From: Pasteurellaceae bacterium Macca
GTDB lineage: Bacteria > Pseudomonadota > Gammaproteobacteria > Enterobacterales > Pasteurellaceae
Assembly (NCBI GenBank): GCA_023101485.1
Contig: LVZB01000001.1
Span: 1,482,001 to 1,546,000, forward strand
DNA length: 64,000 nt
Reading direction: 5' to 3'
Below are positions 1-8,554 of this stretch, one piece after another. The notes below the pieces were generated by a model, which saw only the letters and a list, made by a program, of their open reading frames with translations, was not told the origin of the DNA and made no database searches. The stretch's first letter is position 1; every line of letters begins with the position of its first letter. The position numbers and the translations under genes are program-made.

Positions 1-116
1 AGAGTGTGGGCAGGGGTCGATTTTTTCGGGTTGATGACGAAAATCTTTTCAATGATTTTGCCATAGGTAAAGTAGCCGACGATTAACACGGCAACGCAGA
101 AGAAGAACCAAATCAT
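1..116 (-). CDS. cstA: Carbon starvation protein CstA, N-terminal fragment
   Basis: Only the first 38 codons are present; the gene runs off the left edge. The peptide begins MIWFFFCVAVLIVGYFTYGK and continues with IIEKIF and NPKKSTPAHT. This matches the start of CstA-family peptide/pyruvate transporters: a first membrane helix followed by the GK-x-EKIF-x-NP motif. CstA is an inner-membrane carrier induced at carbon limitation. The ATG at 116 follows an AGGAC Shine-Dalgarno. A strong CRP site lies upstream at 221-242, in keeping with known CRP control of cstA in enteric bacteria. The family is well supported despite the short fragment; substrate specificity cannot be judged. Confidence 0.8.
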   Translation of the reverse strand, partial: MIWFFFCVAVLIVGYFTYGKIIEKIFVINPKKSTPAHT

Positions 117-157
117 AGGGGAAGTCCTAATTATTAAGGGAGAAAAAAGAGGTGCTT

Positions 158-186
158 ATTCTAGTGAGGGTAGTCAGTAAAGTAAA
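158..186 (-). promoter_or_regulatory. Probable cstA promoter
   Basis: On the minus strand, TTTACT (181-186) and TAGAAT (158-163) are separated by 17 bases, close to the sigma-70 consensus. Transcription would start near 151, about 35 bases upstream of the cstA ATG, with the CRP site centred about 80 bases upstream of that start. Inferred from sequence only. Confidence 0.5.
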
Positions 187-220
187 TTGCCTTTTACAGA
201 AATGTAGCAAGGTGTAGAAA

Positions 221-242
221 AAATGTGATGAAGATCACAAAA
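221..242. promoter_or_regulatory. CRP-binding site upstream of cstA
   Basis: The core TGTGA-TGAAGA-TCACA (224-239) matches both half-sites of the CRP consensus TGTGA-N6-TCACA exactly and has A-rich flanks (AAATGTGAT). It sits in the cstA/ccmD intergenic region about 105 bases upstream of the cstA start. CRP activation of cstA is known in E. coli, so this site probably activates cstA. Confidence 0.8.
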
Positions 243-254
243 TTATGCCCTGAA

Positions 255-280
255 ATTTAGCCCCTATGAGGGGGCTAAAT
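255..280 (-). terminator. Hairpin ending the ccm operon
   Basis: A perfect 10-bp inverted repeat, ATTTAGCCCC / GGGGCTAAAT, with a 6-base loop lies 55 bases beyond the ccmD stop. The tract after it on the minus strand is only weakly T-rich, so this is a stable hairpin and a plausible but not textbook terminator. Confidence 0.6.
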
Positions 281-334
281 GGTTTTTCAGAGATTGAGCA
301 AAAAATGCCTTAAAAACGACCACTTGTTTAGCGC

Positions 335-535
335 TTAATTTGGCGAGCGAGGAGGCGTTCGGGCTTCCCTTGCTTGCTCTTTTTGCGCTTTGGTGAGGGT
401 TTGTTTAATTTCTCTTTTACTTTGCCAGATAAGCAAGCCGACTACGGCAAAGGTAAGCCCATAAGAGAGCCAAACATAAAAACCGTAGCCACCCATGGCG
501 AAAAATTGGCTAAGTGAATCAAATTGAAAGACCAT
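335..535 (-). CDS. ccmD: Heme exporter protein CcmD
   Basis: A 66-residue protein with one central hydrophobic helix (about residues 15-37) followed by a basic, charged tail (KREIKQ...KAQKEQARE). This is the usual layout of CcmD, a small inner-membrane protein that helps release haem-loaded CcmE from the CcmABC complex during cytochrome c maturation. It lies 9 bases after ccmC in the same direction and is the last gene of the cluster. CcmD is poorly conserved, so the call rests on size, topology and position. No ccmE follows it. Confidence 0.85.
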   Translation of the reverse strand: MVFQFDSLSQFFAMGGYGFYVWLSYGLTFAVVGLLIWQSKREIKQTLTKAQKEQAREARTPPRSPN

Positions 536-544
536 GTGATGCTC

Positions 545-1285
545 CTATTGGCGTGTTTGGGCGAGGGCTTTAACCCACGGGCGTTTATATTCATCGTTCA
601 GTAGTGCAGAACGATAGCGGAGAATACTTAACCACAACATAAAAAATAGTGTGCCGAAAATGGCGAGCAGTAACGGGATTAACATCTCCACTGCCATTGA
701 CGGTTTGTCAAATTTGGTAATGGTTGCCCCTTGGTGGAGAGTGTTCCACCACTCAACAGAGAAGTGGATAATCGGTAAGTTAATCACCCCCACAATGGAG
801 AGAATACCCGCAGCTTTTGCCCCGGTTTTATGATCTTGAAAGGCGGAATAGAGTGCAAGTACGCCAAGGTAGAGGAAAAAAAGCACCAAGGCGGAGGTTA
901 AACGAGCATCCCACACCCACCACGTTCCCCACATCGGTTTTCCCCAAATCGCCCCCGTAAAGAGAGAGATAAAGGCGAAAACTGCACCAATCGGCGCCAT
1001 AGAAACCATTGCTAGGCTTGCTTGGCGGATCTGCCAAACGAGTGCGACAACAGCAGCCACTGCCATTGAACCATAAACGCCCATTGACCAAATTGCCGCA
1101 GGCACGTGGATGAAAATAATGCGATAGCTCTCCCCTTGTTGGTAATCTGGTGGGGCAAAGCCAAGCCCTAAGATAAAGGCAGGTAAGAGTAATAACGCAC
1201 TGATAACACCGAAAAAGGGCTGAATTTTCCCGAGTAGGTGGTATTGCGTTTCTGATTTTGCGTAGGGGTGTAACCACTTCCACAT
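545..1285 (-). CDS. ccmC: Heme exporter protein CcmC
   Basis: A 246-residue polytopic membrane protein. The tryptophan-rich WWD signature (WGTWWVWD, residues 119-126) lies on a predicted periplasmic loop and is flanked by the two haem-ligand histidines expected for the family, H60 (FIHVP) and H174 (IIHFS). CcmC presents haem to the chaperone CcmE in the System I cytochrome c maturation pathway. Its start is 50 bases from the ccmB stop, with a USS between them (1327-1336), and ccmD follows closely. Length and motifs are normal for the family. Confidence 0.96.
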   Translation of the reverse strand: MWKWLHPYAKSETQYHLLGKIQPFFGVISALLLLPAFILGLGFAPPDYQQGESYRIIFIHVPAAIWSMGVYGSMAVAAVVALVWQIRQASLAMVSMAPIGAVFAFISLFTGAIWGKPMWGTWWVWDARLTSALVLFFLYLGVLALYSAFQDHKTGAKAAGILSIVGVINLPIIHFSVEWWNTLHQGATITKFDKPSMAVEMLIPLLLAIFGTLFFMLWLSILRYRSALLNDEYKRPWVKALAQTRQ

Positions 1286-1335
1286 AACATCACCTCAATA
1301 TAAATAGCAAAAAAATGAAAAAATAAGACCGCTTG

Positions 1336-1995
1336 TTATTGTAAGCTGATTCGTAATGCCCCTGCAATGGCGAAGGGGGTGAGGGTCAGTGCCATGGCTA
1401 ACATTGCCCCTAAAATCGCCAAATGCCCTGAATAACTTAAGTTAAGGAGAGAGGCTTCTAAAATCGAAGCGGCAAAAATCAGCACAGGTAAAAACAACGG
1501 TAGCACTAATAAGCTCAACAATGTTCCCCCTTTGCGTAGCCCGACAGTCAATGCCACACCGATTGCCCCTAAACAACTTAAAATCGGCGTACCAAGAAGA
1601 AGGGTTAGCACGAGGGCAAACCACACGTGGGTGTCGAGGGAGAGCAAAATCGCCGTAATCGGGGAGAGTAAAATCAGCGGTAAGCCGGTGAGTAGCCAGT
1701 GGGCGATCACTTTAGCTAAGGCGATTTGGGCAAGCCCTGTGGGAAGGAGCATTAACTGTTCCAGCGAGCCGTCTAGATAATCATCACGAAACAGGCGTTC
1801 AAAAGAGAGTAATGCTGATAATACTGCCGCTACCCACGCTGTTCCCGAGGCGATTTTACTTAATAATTCAGGGTTTGGCCCCATTAGCAACGGGAACATG
1901 GTGATGACTAACAGAAAGAACCACAGTGGATTTAAAATTTCAGCAGGCTTACGCAAGGCGATGGTAATTTCACGTTGAATAATGGTTAATAACAT
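1336..1995 (-). CDS. ccmB: Heme exporter protein CcmB
   Basis: A 219-residue membrane protein with about six hydrophobic helices. It has the CcmB family N-terminus (TIIQREITIALRKPAEILNP, then an aromatic helix) and the internal segment FERLFRDDYLDGSLEQL. It is the permease subunit of the CcmAB ABC module that powers haem handling in cytochrome c maturation. The start ATG overlaps the ccmA stop codon by one base (TAATG), indicating translational coupling. Nothing in it looks unusual. Confidence 0.96.
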   Translation of the reverse strand: MLLTIIQREITIALRKPAEILNPLWFFLLVITMFPLLMGPNPELLSKIASGTAWVAAVLSALLSFERLFRDDYLDGSLEQLMLLPTGLAQIALAKVIAHWLLTGLPLILLSPITAILLSLDTHVWFALVLTLLLGTPILSCLGAIGVALTVGLRKGGTLLSLLVLPLFLPVLIFAASILEASLLNLSYSGHLAILGAMLAMALTLTPFAIAGALRISLQ

Positions 1996-2651
1996 TACAG
2001 CACCTTAAAAGGATCAAGGGAAAAAGTTTGTACCATGGCACTCTCTGCCGTTTGGTGGCTAGTAAAAATCACCATTCCGCCTTGGGTGCAATGGTGTTCA
2101 ATGTGCTGGATGAGTTCCGCGACCCCTTTTTTATCAATGGCGGTAAAGGGTTCGTCTAAAATCCACAGGCGAGCTTGTGTGAGCCACAATTTGGCTAAGG
2201 CGACTCGGCGTTGTTGCCCAGCCGAAAGATGTGAGCAAGGTAAATCTTCTCGCCCAAGGAGGGAAACTTTATCAAGGGCGTGCCATAAGGCTTCATCACT
2301 TAATGGTAGCCCGTGAATTTTTTGGTAGAAGCGGAGATTCTCCCAAGGGGTGAGTTCAGGTTTAACACCGGCAGAATGCCCGAGATAGAACAAGTTGGCG
2401 TAGTATTCTTCTCGCTGTTTTTGGATTTTCTCGCCCTGCCATTGCACTTCCCCTTCCGCTGGTTCCGCAAGCCCTGCCAAAATGCGTAATAAACTCGTTT
2501 TACCAATGCCGTTATGCCCTTCAATTTGCCACCACTGACCGGCTTTAATCGTCAGGGAACAGCCTTCAAAAAGGCGAGCTTCCCCACGTTCGCAAGCGAG
2601 ATTAAGGAGCGTTAAGGTTGGCGTGTCTGTTTGGGGGGAAAATTGCATCAT
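1995..2651 (-). CDS. ccmA: Cytochrome c biogenesis ATP-binding protein CcmA
   Basis: A 218-residue ABC ATPase. Walker A is GHNGIGKT (45-52), the signature LSAGQ (142-146) and Walker B LWILDE (162-167). The short form with little beyond the nucleotide-binding fold is typical of CcmA, and the adjoining ccmB and ccmC confirm the assignment. CcmA hydrolyses ATP to release holo-CcmE from the CcmABCD complex. It overlaps the end of hda by 4 bases, so haem export and hda are probably co-transcribed. Two adjacent ATGs (2651 and 2648) could both serve as the start. Confidence 0.96.
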   Translation of the reverse strand: MMQFSPQTDTPTLTLLNLACERGEARLFEGCSLTIKAGQWWQIEGHNGIGKTSLLRILAGLAEPAEGEVQWQGEKIQKQREEYYANLFYLGHSAGVKPELTPWENLRFYQKIHGLPLSDEALWHALDKVSLLGREDLPCSHLSAGQQRRVALAKLWLTQARLWILDEPFTAIDKKGVAELIQHIEHHCTQGGMVIFTSHQTAESAMVQTFSLDPFKVL

Positions 2652-3358
2652 AAATCCAATATTTCTTTCACAAAAGGGAGTGTCAATTTACGTTGAGCTT
2701 GTAGGGAAGCTTTATCCAGCAAGGTCAGCTTATCCATTAAAACATGCAGATCACGATCTAAGCGTTTTAGCAGAAAATTCGCCACTTCATCGGAGAGTTC
2801 AATCCCTTTTTGGTAGGCATTGCGTTGTAAAATAGTGCGTTTTTGCTCGTCATTGAGATCGTCAAGATGATAGACCTCTCCCCAAGTCAGGCGAGAACGT
2901 AGATCGGGTAACTGAATGGCTAATTCATTAGGGGGTTGATCGGCACTGATAAGCAGTAAGGTTTTTCGCCCTTGATTAAACAGACTCTGCTGTTCGCGAA
3001 TTTGGTTAAATAAATTGAAAATCGCCAACTCCCAAAGGGGATCGCCAGCAACGGCTTGGAGATCATCTAAACAGACCACATCGAGCTGTTCGGCATTATC
3101 CAATACTGCTGGGGAGAAGTATTGGGATTTATCAAGGGGAATATAGCTTGCAGAGGCATGGTGCAGTAGGTAGTGATTATTGACCGCTTTGAGCAAATGG
3201 CTCTTACCGCTACTTTTTCCCCCCCAAATATAGAAAAAGGGTTGCTGTACTTCGGCAAAATTTTGACGTAGGGAATCTAACAGCAGAAGGCTGTTTTCGG
3301 GGTAAAAGTTGTCGAAAGTATCGTCATCAATTTGATGAATGGGTAATGGCAGTTGCAA
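2648..3358 (-). CDS. hda: DnaA regulatory inactivator Hda
   Basis: A 236-residue AAA+ protein related to DnaA domain III. The extreme N-terminus carries a sliding-clamp-binding motif, QLPLPI (residues 2-7), as in E. coli Hda. Walker A is GGKSSGKS (46-53) and Walker B lies in the segment VVCLDDLQ. Hda binds the beta clamp and stimulates hydrolysis of DnaA-ATP, preventing re-initiation of replication. The gene precedes ccmA with a 4-base overlap. It is separated from the upstream pnuC by a hairpin terminator (3393-3422), so transcription of hda-ccmABCD probably starts just before hda. Confidence 0.95.
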   Translation of the reverse strand: MQLPLPIHQIDDDTFDNFYPENSLLLLDSLRQNFAEVQQPFFYIWGGKSSGKSHLLKAVNNHYLLHHASASYIPLDKSQYFSPAVLDNAEQLDVVCLDDLQAVAGDPLWELAIFNLFNQIREQQSLFNQGRKTLLLISADQPPNELAIQLPDLRSRLTWGEVYHLDDLNDEQKRTILQRNAYQKGIELSDEVANFLLKRLDRDLHVLMDKLTLLDKASLQAQRKLTLPFVKEILDL

Positions 3359-3392
3359 GGGTATTGTTCTTTCCTAAAAGCACGCAGGGCGT

Positions 3393-3422
3393 AAAAAGGG
3401 GCATATTAAGGCGAATATGCCC
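3393..3422 (-). terminator. Terminator after pnuC
   Basis: A perfect 9-bp stem, GGGCATATT / AATATGCCC (3399-3407 with 3414-3422), with a 6-base loop, is followed on the minus strand by CTTTTTACG. It lies between the pnuC stop and the hda start. Confidence 0.75.
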
Positions 3423-3444
3423 ACGGTGCAAAATGTTGTCAAAA

Positions 3445-4143
3445 TTAGACCGCTTGTTTTTGAAGTTTTGACCAGTTCCAATAGCCGTAAATAGAGTTGA
3501 GTAAGTAGGCAATATACATTAAGTACATGGCACTATTTTCAGCCCAAAGGGCGATGGAGAGGATATTTAAGGCGATCCATAAAATCCACTGCTCACGGTA
3601 GCGTAAAATCATCAAGGTTTGTGCGGCAACGACAATAATGGTCGTTAAACCGTCTAAGCCCGTTGAGCTTCCCCCAAAGGCATTTAAGGTTTGAACAAAA
3701 AGAAGCGTACCAATCGCCATGAATGAGAGTAATCCTACCCAACCTTTGAGGGTTAAGGCTTTGGTGATTACGGCATCACTTTCGACTTGTTGGTGCATAT
3801 TCTGCTTCCATAAGAAATAGCCGATAAACTGTGCCGGAATATAGACATAAAGGGTAGTGTTCATCTCCCCGAGGAAATTATTTCCCAAGGCGACATAAAA
3901 GTAGGAATAGGCAAAAATTAAGCCAAAAAAGTAGTTGCTGATTTTTCCTTTACTGACAAAAACGTTACAGATGGTCCCCGAAATTCCGGCCACTATCCCT
4001 AAGGCGTTGAGTTTTTCATAAGGATTTACAATGCCCGACCAAATAATGGCGATGGTAAAACTGACGAGAAAGAGTAGTTCATACCATTTCCAGCCACTAA
4101 TCAGGTCGTGGGTAAAGGTTTTTAGCAAGGTATTATTGTTCAT
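3445..4143 (-). CDS. pnuC: Nicotinamide riboside transporter PnuC
   Basis: A 232-residue protein with seven to eight hydrophobic helices and the PnuC family pattern: SGWKWYELLFL at the start, WSGIVNPYEKLNALGI, and a C-terminal NSIYGYWNW followed by a basic end. PnuC moves nicotinamide riboside across the inner membrane and is the classic route for V-factor use in Pasteurellaceae. The last codons contain a USS (3448-3457). A terminator-like hairpin separates it from the yfgM operon upstream and another from hda downstream, so it appears to be a single-gene unit. The NMN-forming enzyme gene nadV lies 4.4 kb away. Confidence 0.93.
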   Translation of the reverse strand: MNNNTLLKTFTHDLISGWKWYELLFLVSFTIAIIWSGIVNPYEKLNALGIVAGISGTICNVFVSKGKISNYFFGLIFAYSYFYVALGNNFLGEMNTTLYVYIPAQFIGYFLWKQNMHQQVESDAVITKALTLKGWVGLLSFMAIGTLLFVQTLNAFGGSSTGLDGLTTIIVVAAQTLMILRYREQWILWIALNILSIALWAENSAMYLMYIAYLLNSIYGYWNWSKLQKQAV

Positions 4144-4174
4144 ATCCTCTCCTTTTAATGTCTATCAACAATCG

Positions 4175-4205
4175 CCAAATAAAAGGGAATCGCCACGGCG
4201 TTCCC
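4175..4205 (-). terminator. Hairpin between yfgM and pnuC
   Basis: On the minus strand GGGAA-CGCC and GGCG-A-TTCCC form an almost continuous stem, followed by TTTTATTT. It most likely ends the rodZ-ispG-hisS-yfgM transcript before pnuC. Confidence 0.7.
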
Positions 4206-4213
4206 CTATTCTG

Positions 4214-4834
4214 TTATAAATTGTTTAAACGCACATCAATGAGCATTTGTTCTTCATTGCCAGCTTCGGCTTTGGCTTGCTCATAGGCAGAACGGGCTGC
4301 GGTTTTATCCCCTTTGGCGTTTAAAATATCGCCGGTGAGTAACTGCTTGCGGTAGTTCCACGCACTGTCTTGAACCTTAGCGAGCGTCGCTAAGGCGTTA
4401 TCAAACTCTTTCAGTTGAAATTCAACAAGACTTAATCGAAAGCGAATGATGTTTTGTAATGTGGCATCATTGCTGTTATTCAGGGCATCGGTTAAGTAGG
4501 TTTTTGCGTTGGCAAAATCTCCTTTATTGACAAGCTGTTTGGCAAGCTCTAATTGGGAAAAAACGCCGTAGTTATTGCCTTTGTTGTCGCTGATAAATTT
4601 CTCCACAAGGGGGGTATTTTTATCCGGATTTTGCAAATAGCTTTCCATCACTTGTTGGTAGCTTGCTGAGGTTTGCTGTGCCACCTCAACTTGGTGTTTC
4701 TGCCAGAAATTCCAGCCAAAAGAGGCGATTGAAGCAATAAAAATCACTACCACAATCGGCGTGCCGTTTTGTTTGAACCAATTTTTAGCTTCTTGGAATT
4801 GTTGTTCTTCCGTTTGATTTAAATAATCGCTCAT
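4214..4834 (-). CDS. yfgM: YfgM family translocon-associated chaperone
   Basis: A 206-residue protein. It has a cytoplasmic start (about residues 1-22), one transmembrane helix (VVVIFIASIASFGWNFW, about 28-45) and a periplasmic tetratricopeptide-like domain (YGVFSQLELAKQL..., FANAKTYL, FDNALATL). This is the layout of YfgM, which works with PpiD at the SecYEG translocon on newly exported proteins. It follows hisS by 12 bases, as in other gammaproteobacteria. The next gene in enterics, bamB, is absent here and pnuC occupies its place. Confidence 0.92.
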   Translation of the reverse strand: MSDYLNQTEEQQFQEAKNWFKQNGTPIVVVIFIASIASFGWNFWQKHQVEVAQQTSASYQQVMESYLQNPDKNTPLVEKFISDNKGNNYGVFSQLELAKQLVNKGDFANAKTYLTDALNNSNDATLQNIIRFRLSLVEFQLKEFDNALATLAKVQDSAWNYRKQLLTGDILNAKGDKTAARSAYEQAKAEAGNEEQMLIDVRLNNL

Positions 4835-4846
4835 TTCTTATCCTTT

Positions 4847-6136
4847 TTATTGACTAAAACGTTGTTGAAGTTCAGCAATCAATTCACACTGTTGAACAGT
4901 GATTTGCTCACTTTCGCCAAAGAGATCTTTAATGACAACCGTTCCTTCCGCTACTTCATTTTCCCCTAATACTAGGGCGAGTTTTGCACCCGATTTATCC
5001 GCACGTTTGAACTGCTTTTTAAAATTGCCACCGCTGGTGTGCAACATGGTGCGAAGATGTGGGAAGGCTTGGCGAATTAACTCGGCTAAGCGGAATGCCG
5101 GCGAGGTTGTGCCTTCACCACTGTGGAGAATATAGATATCCACGGTGCGTGGTAGGCGAATATGGGGGTTAATTTCTTGCACGAGGAGAACTAAACGCTC
5201 CAAACCGATAGCAAAGCCCACACCTTCACTGGCGTGACCACCAAGTTGGGCGACTAAGCCGTCATAACGACCGCCACCACAGACAGTTCCTTGTGAGCCA
5301 AGGGCATCGGTTACCCATTCAAAAACGGTTTTGTTGTAGTAGTCTAAGCCACGGACAAGTTTTTGGTTAATCTCATACTCCACGCCCATATCATCTAAAA
5401 TGGTACAGAGGCGAGCAAAGTGCGCTTTTGATTCTTCATCTAAGAAATCGTGCAGTTTCGGCGCGTGATTTAATAAGGCTTGTAATGCTTGGTTTTTGGT
5501 ATCTAAAATCCGTAATGGATTGGTGGTTAAACGGCGTTCGCTATCAGGATCTTGCTTTAACACATCAAGGTGATTTTGCAAGAAAGCGACTAAGGCTTCA
5601 CGATATTGAGTGCGAACGTCTAAACCGCCAATGGAGTTAAGTTGCAGTTTAACGTGTTGGCGGATACCTAATTTTTCCCATAAACGGGCTGTGAGTAAAA
5701 TTAACTCGGCATCCGCTTCGGCATTGGGAATACCAAAAATTTCTACCCCCGCTTGGTGGAATTGGCGGTAGCGACCTTTTTGCGGACGTTCATAACGGAA
5801 CATCGGGCCGATATACCATAAACGCTGTTCTTGATTGTAGATCCAACCGTGTTCAATCGCTGCACGGACACAACCTGCCGTGCCTTCTGGGCGAAGGGTA
5901 AAGCTCTCTTTTTCTTCATCACGGGAGAAGGTAAACATCTCTTTTTCCACAATATCAGTGGCTTCGCCCACACCGCGTTTAAACAGATCGGTGGATTCAA
6001 TAATCGGGCTACGAATTTCGCTGTATCCGTAGGTGGCGAATGTTTCACGGAGTTGCCCCTCAACCCATTGCCATAATGGCGATTCGTTAGGGGAGAGATC
6101 GTTCATTCCGCGTAGGGCTTGAATGGTTTTTGACAC
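4847..6136 (-). CDS. hisS: Histidine--tRNA ligase
   Basis: A 429-residue class II aminoacyl-tRNA synthetase. Motif 2 is [14 protein letters not shown]. The histidine-specific loops [15 protein letters not shown] and [10 protein letters not shown] are present, as is motif 3 [11 protein letters not shown], followed by the C-terminal anticodon-binding domain. It charges tRNA-His in the cytoplasm. The gene lies in the conserved ispG-hisS-yfgM order. A USS (6183-6192) lies in the 67-base gap after ispG. Length is normal. Confidence 0.98.
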   Translation of the reverse strand: MSKTIQALRGMNDLSPNESPLWQWVEGQLRETFATYGYSEIRSPIIESTDLFKRGVGEATDIVEKEMFTFSRDEEKESFTLRPEGTAGCVRAAIEHGWIYNQEQRLWYIGPMFRYERPQKGRYRQFHQAGVEIFGIPNAEADAELILLTARLWEKLGIRQHVKLQLNSIGGLDVRTQYREALVAFLQNHLDVLKQDPDSERRLTTNPLRILDTKNQALQALLNHAPKLHDFLDEESKAHFARLCTILDDMGVEYEINQKLVRGLDYYNKTVFEWVTDALGSQGTVCGGGRYDGLVAQLGGHASEGVGFAIGLERLVLLVQEINPHIRLPRTVDIYILHSGEGTTSPAFRLAELIRQAFPHLRTMLHTSGGNFKKQFKRADKSGAKLALVLGENEVAEGTVVIKDLFGESEQITVQQCELIAELQQRFSQ

Positions 6137-6203
6137 GTTATTTTCCTAATTAAAATGCTGTTGCAAAAAATAAATAAAATTAGACCGCTTGTAAGGCCAC
6201 TAT

Positions 6204-7316
6204 TTACGAAATCTGTGCAATATCAATGCGTTGGTTTTGAGTAGCAACACGGGCGCGGATCTTCGCTTCAAGCTGATCGATTAACTGTTCATTATCGAAA
6301 CGCTCTTTCTGGCGAACACCGTCAAGATAGTAGCCACTCATCTTGTTACTTCCGGTTACCCCAAGATCTGACACCAAGGCTTCACCCGGGCCATTTACCA
6401 CACAGCCAATAATGGACACGTCCATCGGTGTGATAATATCTTCAAGGCGTTGTTCAAGGGCATTGACCGTGCCAATAACATCAAACTCTTGGCGAGAACA
6501 AGTTGGGCAGGCAATAAAGTTAATCCCCCGGGAACGAATCCGCAGTGATTTAAGAATATCAAAGCCGACTTTAATCTCCTCTACGGGATCTGCCGCAAGG
6601 GAAACTCTGAGGGTATCGCCAATGCCTTCGGAAAGTAATAACCCCAAACCAATGGCGGATTTTACTGCCCCTGCCCGCGCCCCACCAGCTTCGGTAATAC
6701 CAAGGTGAATGGGTTGCTTAATCGCTTTGGCAAGTAGGCGGTAAGATTCCACGGCGAGAAACACATCCGAGGCTTTTACACTCACTTTAAATTGGTCGAA
6801 ATTCAGTCTATCTAAAATTTCAACGTGGCGTAACGCCGATTCTAATAGTGCTTCGGGAGTTGGTTCGCCAAATTTCTCTTGGATATCTTTTTCCAATGAG
6901 CCGGCATTTACCCCGATACGAATCGGGATATTTTTATCCCTGGCACAATCGACCACGGCACGGATACGCTCTTCTTTACCGATATTGCCGGGGTTGATAC
7001 GCAAGCAATCTACACCATATTCCGCGACTTTTAATGCGATGCGGTAGTCAAAGTGAATATCTGCCACAAGGGGAACATTCACTTGTTGCTTAATCAATTT
7101 AAAGGCTTCGGCAGCATCCATAGTAGGAACAGACACCCGCACAATATCTGCCCCAACACGTTCTAGGGCTTTAATTTGTGCGACAGTGGCTTCCACATCG
7201 GTGGTGCGGGTATTTGTCATTGATTGCACGGCAATGGGTGCATCTCCCCCCACGGGGACTTTACCAACATAAATTTTGGTCGATTGGCGACGTTGAATAG
7301 GTGGTTCTTTTAACAT
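6204..7316 (-). CDS. ispG: 4-hydroxy-3-methylbut-2-enyl diphosphate synthase (flavodoxin)
   Basis: A 370-residue iron-sulfur enzyme of the non-mevalonate isoprenoid pathway. It converts MEcPP to HMBPP. The N-terminal TIM-barrel part includes [19 protein letters not shown]. The C-terminal domain holds the [4Fe-4S] cysteines in [10 protein letters not shown] and CVVNGPGEA. The start is only 3 bases from the rodZ stop, consistent with a shared transcript. The sequence is typical of the bacterial enzyme. Confidence 0.98.
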   Translation of the reverse strand: MLKEPPIQRRQSTKIYVGKVPVGGDAPIAVQSMTNTRTTDVEATVAQIKALERVGADIVRVSVPTMDAAEAFKLIKQQVNVPLVADIHFDYRIALKVAEYGVDCLRINPGNIGKEERIRAVVDCARDKNIPIRIGVNAGSLEKDIQEKFGEPTPEALLESALRHVEILDRLNFDQFKVSVKASDVFLAVESYRLLAKAIKQPIHLGITEAGGARAGAVKSAIGLGLLLSEGIGDTLRVSLAADPVEEIKVGFDILKSLRIRSRGINFIACPTCSRQEFDVIGTVNALEQRLEDIITPMDVSIIGCVVNGPGEALVSDLGVTGSNKMSGYYLDGVRQKERFDNEQLIDQLEAKIRARVATQNQRIDIAQIS

Positions 7317-7319
7317 AAT

Positions 7320-8342
7320 TTAGTTTGCTAAGGGTAAACGGATACGAGCAACTCTGCCATCAATTTTAAGCGGGACAATTTGCCCTTTGTAATAAATTTT
7401 CACATTCGCCGGTGCACCGATAGTCAGGCGGTATTGTGTATTGCCATTAAAGGTCAGCACTTCACCCGCATTATATAGTTTTTCTGCAAGGCGTTTATTT
7501 TTTGCCCCCCGTACCGTGATCCAACTCTCACGCCCTATGATTTCAATGCGTAATTCATCATTAACGGCAACGGCAGGTTTTTCACTTTGGGCAGCCGTTT
7601 GAGGAGTATCATTTGCATTTTGTTGCAAGACATTCACCGCTTCTGGGGCTGGGGTTTCAGTTGCTACTGGGGCTATCGGTTGCTCAACTTGCACCGTAGT
7701 AGGTTGTTCTACTGTTGTCGTGTTCTGTGGTTGTTGGGCGATTTGCGTTTCTTCTACTTTTGGTTCTGATTGTTCAGTCATGGATGTAGTCGTCGGGCTT
7801 GTGATCACTAAAGTTTCATTTTGAGATGTTTCTGCTTGAACATTGTTTGCCGTTGGTTGAGCAATTTCCACGCTCTGGACATTGTTATTCGTTACGGATA
7901 CTTCTGTTGTAACTAATTGATCACGGCTTGCATTCTCTTTTTGATGTTCTTGCCACCACCATGCGAGGGTCATACCAATTGCAGCAAGTAAAATTAAGAA
8001 GGTCAAAGGTTTAACCCAACGCGTTTGAGATTTTGGATTGGTGACTTTAATCGGCGCGGCTTTTTTTACTGCTTTGGGAATAGTGACTTCACCGTAATTG
8101 ACTGTGCTGATTAAAGTTTCTGGTAAGCGTAAAAAGCGAACGTAATTTCGTACATAGCCACGCACAAATGCTGGAGGGACATTAGGGAGAATAAAAATAT
8201 CATTTTCTAAGGCATCAATATGGCTTTTTTTCAGATTAGTTTGTGATGCCACATCATCAATAGTTAAATTCAATGCGGTACGGGTATTTTTCAGTGTTTG
8301 CCCGAGGCTTAGGGATTCGGTTGTGAGAGTTTCAGTCGTCAT
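7320..8342 (-). CDS. rodZ: Cytoskeleton protein RodZ
   Basis: A 340-residue protein from the chosen ATG at 8342 (peptide MTTETLTTESLSLGQTLKNT). The upstream in-frame extension to 8444 lacks family similarity and was rejected. An N-terminal HTH_25 domain (LGQTLKNTRTALNLTIDDVA...) is followed by a basic stretch and one transmembrane helix (PLTFLILLAAIGMTLAWWW). A long Thr/Gln/Glu/Pro-rich periplasmic linker leads to a C-terminal beta-sheet DUF4115 domain (ELRIEIIGRESWITV...). RodZ ties MreB filaments to the membrane to keep rod shape. It is the first gene of the rodZ-ispG-hisS-yfgM operon. Confidence 0.9.
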   Translation of the reverse strand: MTTETLTTESLSLGQTLKNTRTALNLTIDDVASQTNLKKSHIDALENDIFILPNVPPAFVRGYVRNYVRFLRLPETLISTVNYGEVTIPKAVKKAAPIKVTNPKSQTRWVKPLTFLILLAAIGMTLAWWWQEHQKENASRDQLVTTEVSVTNNNVQSVEIAQPTANNVQAETSQNETLVITSPTTTSMTEQSEPKVEETQIAQQPQNTTTVEQPTTVQVEQPIAPVATETPAPEAVNVLQQNANDTPQTAAQSEKPAVAVNDELRIEIIGRESWITVRGAKNKRLAEKLYNAGEVLTFNGNTQYRLTIGAPANVKIYYKGQIVPLKIDGRVARIRLPLAN

Positions 8343-8495
8343 TGTTGTATCGCCAGTGAGTTGCGTTTGAGGAAAGGCCCTTTGCCCTGTCCATTTAAAA
8401 GGGCGCATTATAGCAAGAAGAGATTGTTTCGGAAACAAAAGCAAGCGGTCATTTTTGACAAAAAATTTGTAGGTGCTTTTATCACGACAGAAAAA

Positions 8496-8524
8496 TGCCT
8501 GACAACGTCAGCTTTTGTCAGGCA
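8496..8524 (-). terminator. Terminator of nadV
   Basis: A 9-bp stem, TGCCTGACA / TGTCAGGCA, is followed on the minus strand by TTTTTCTG. It lies 31 bases beyond the nadV stop and separates nadV from the rodZ operon. Confidence 0.8.
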
Positions 8525-8554
8525 AGGAACAAGATGATGTGAAAAAAGTGCGCG

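Noticed and set aside
828-1283. A 151-residue reading frame in the minus strand of the ccmC region
   Set aside because: It overlaps ccmC in another frame, has no family-like motif, and is a shadow of the conserved CcmC coding sequence.
8343-8444. RodZ start at 8444
   Set aside because: The extra 34 residues are not RodZ-like and would place the HTH domain abnormally deep.
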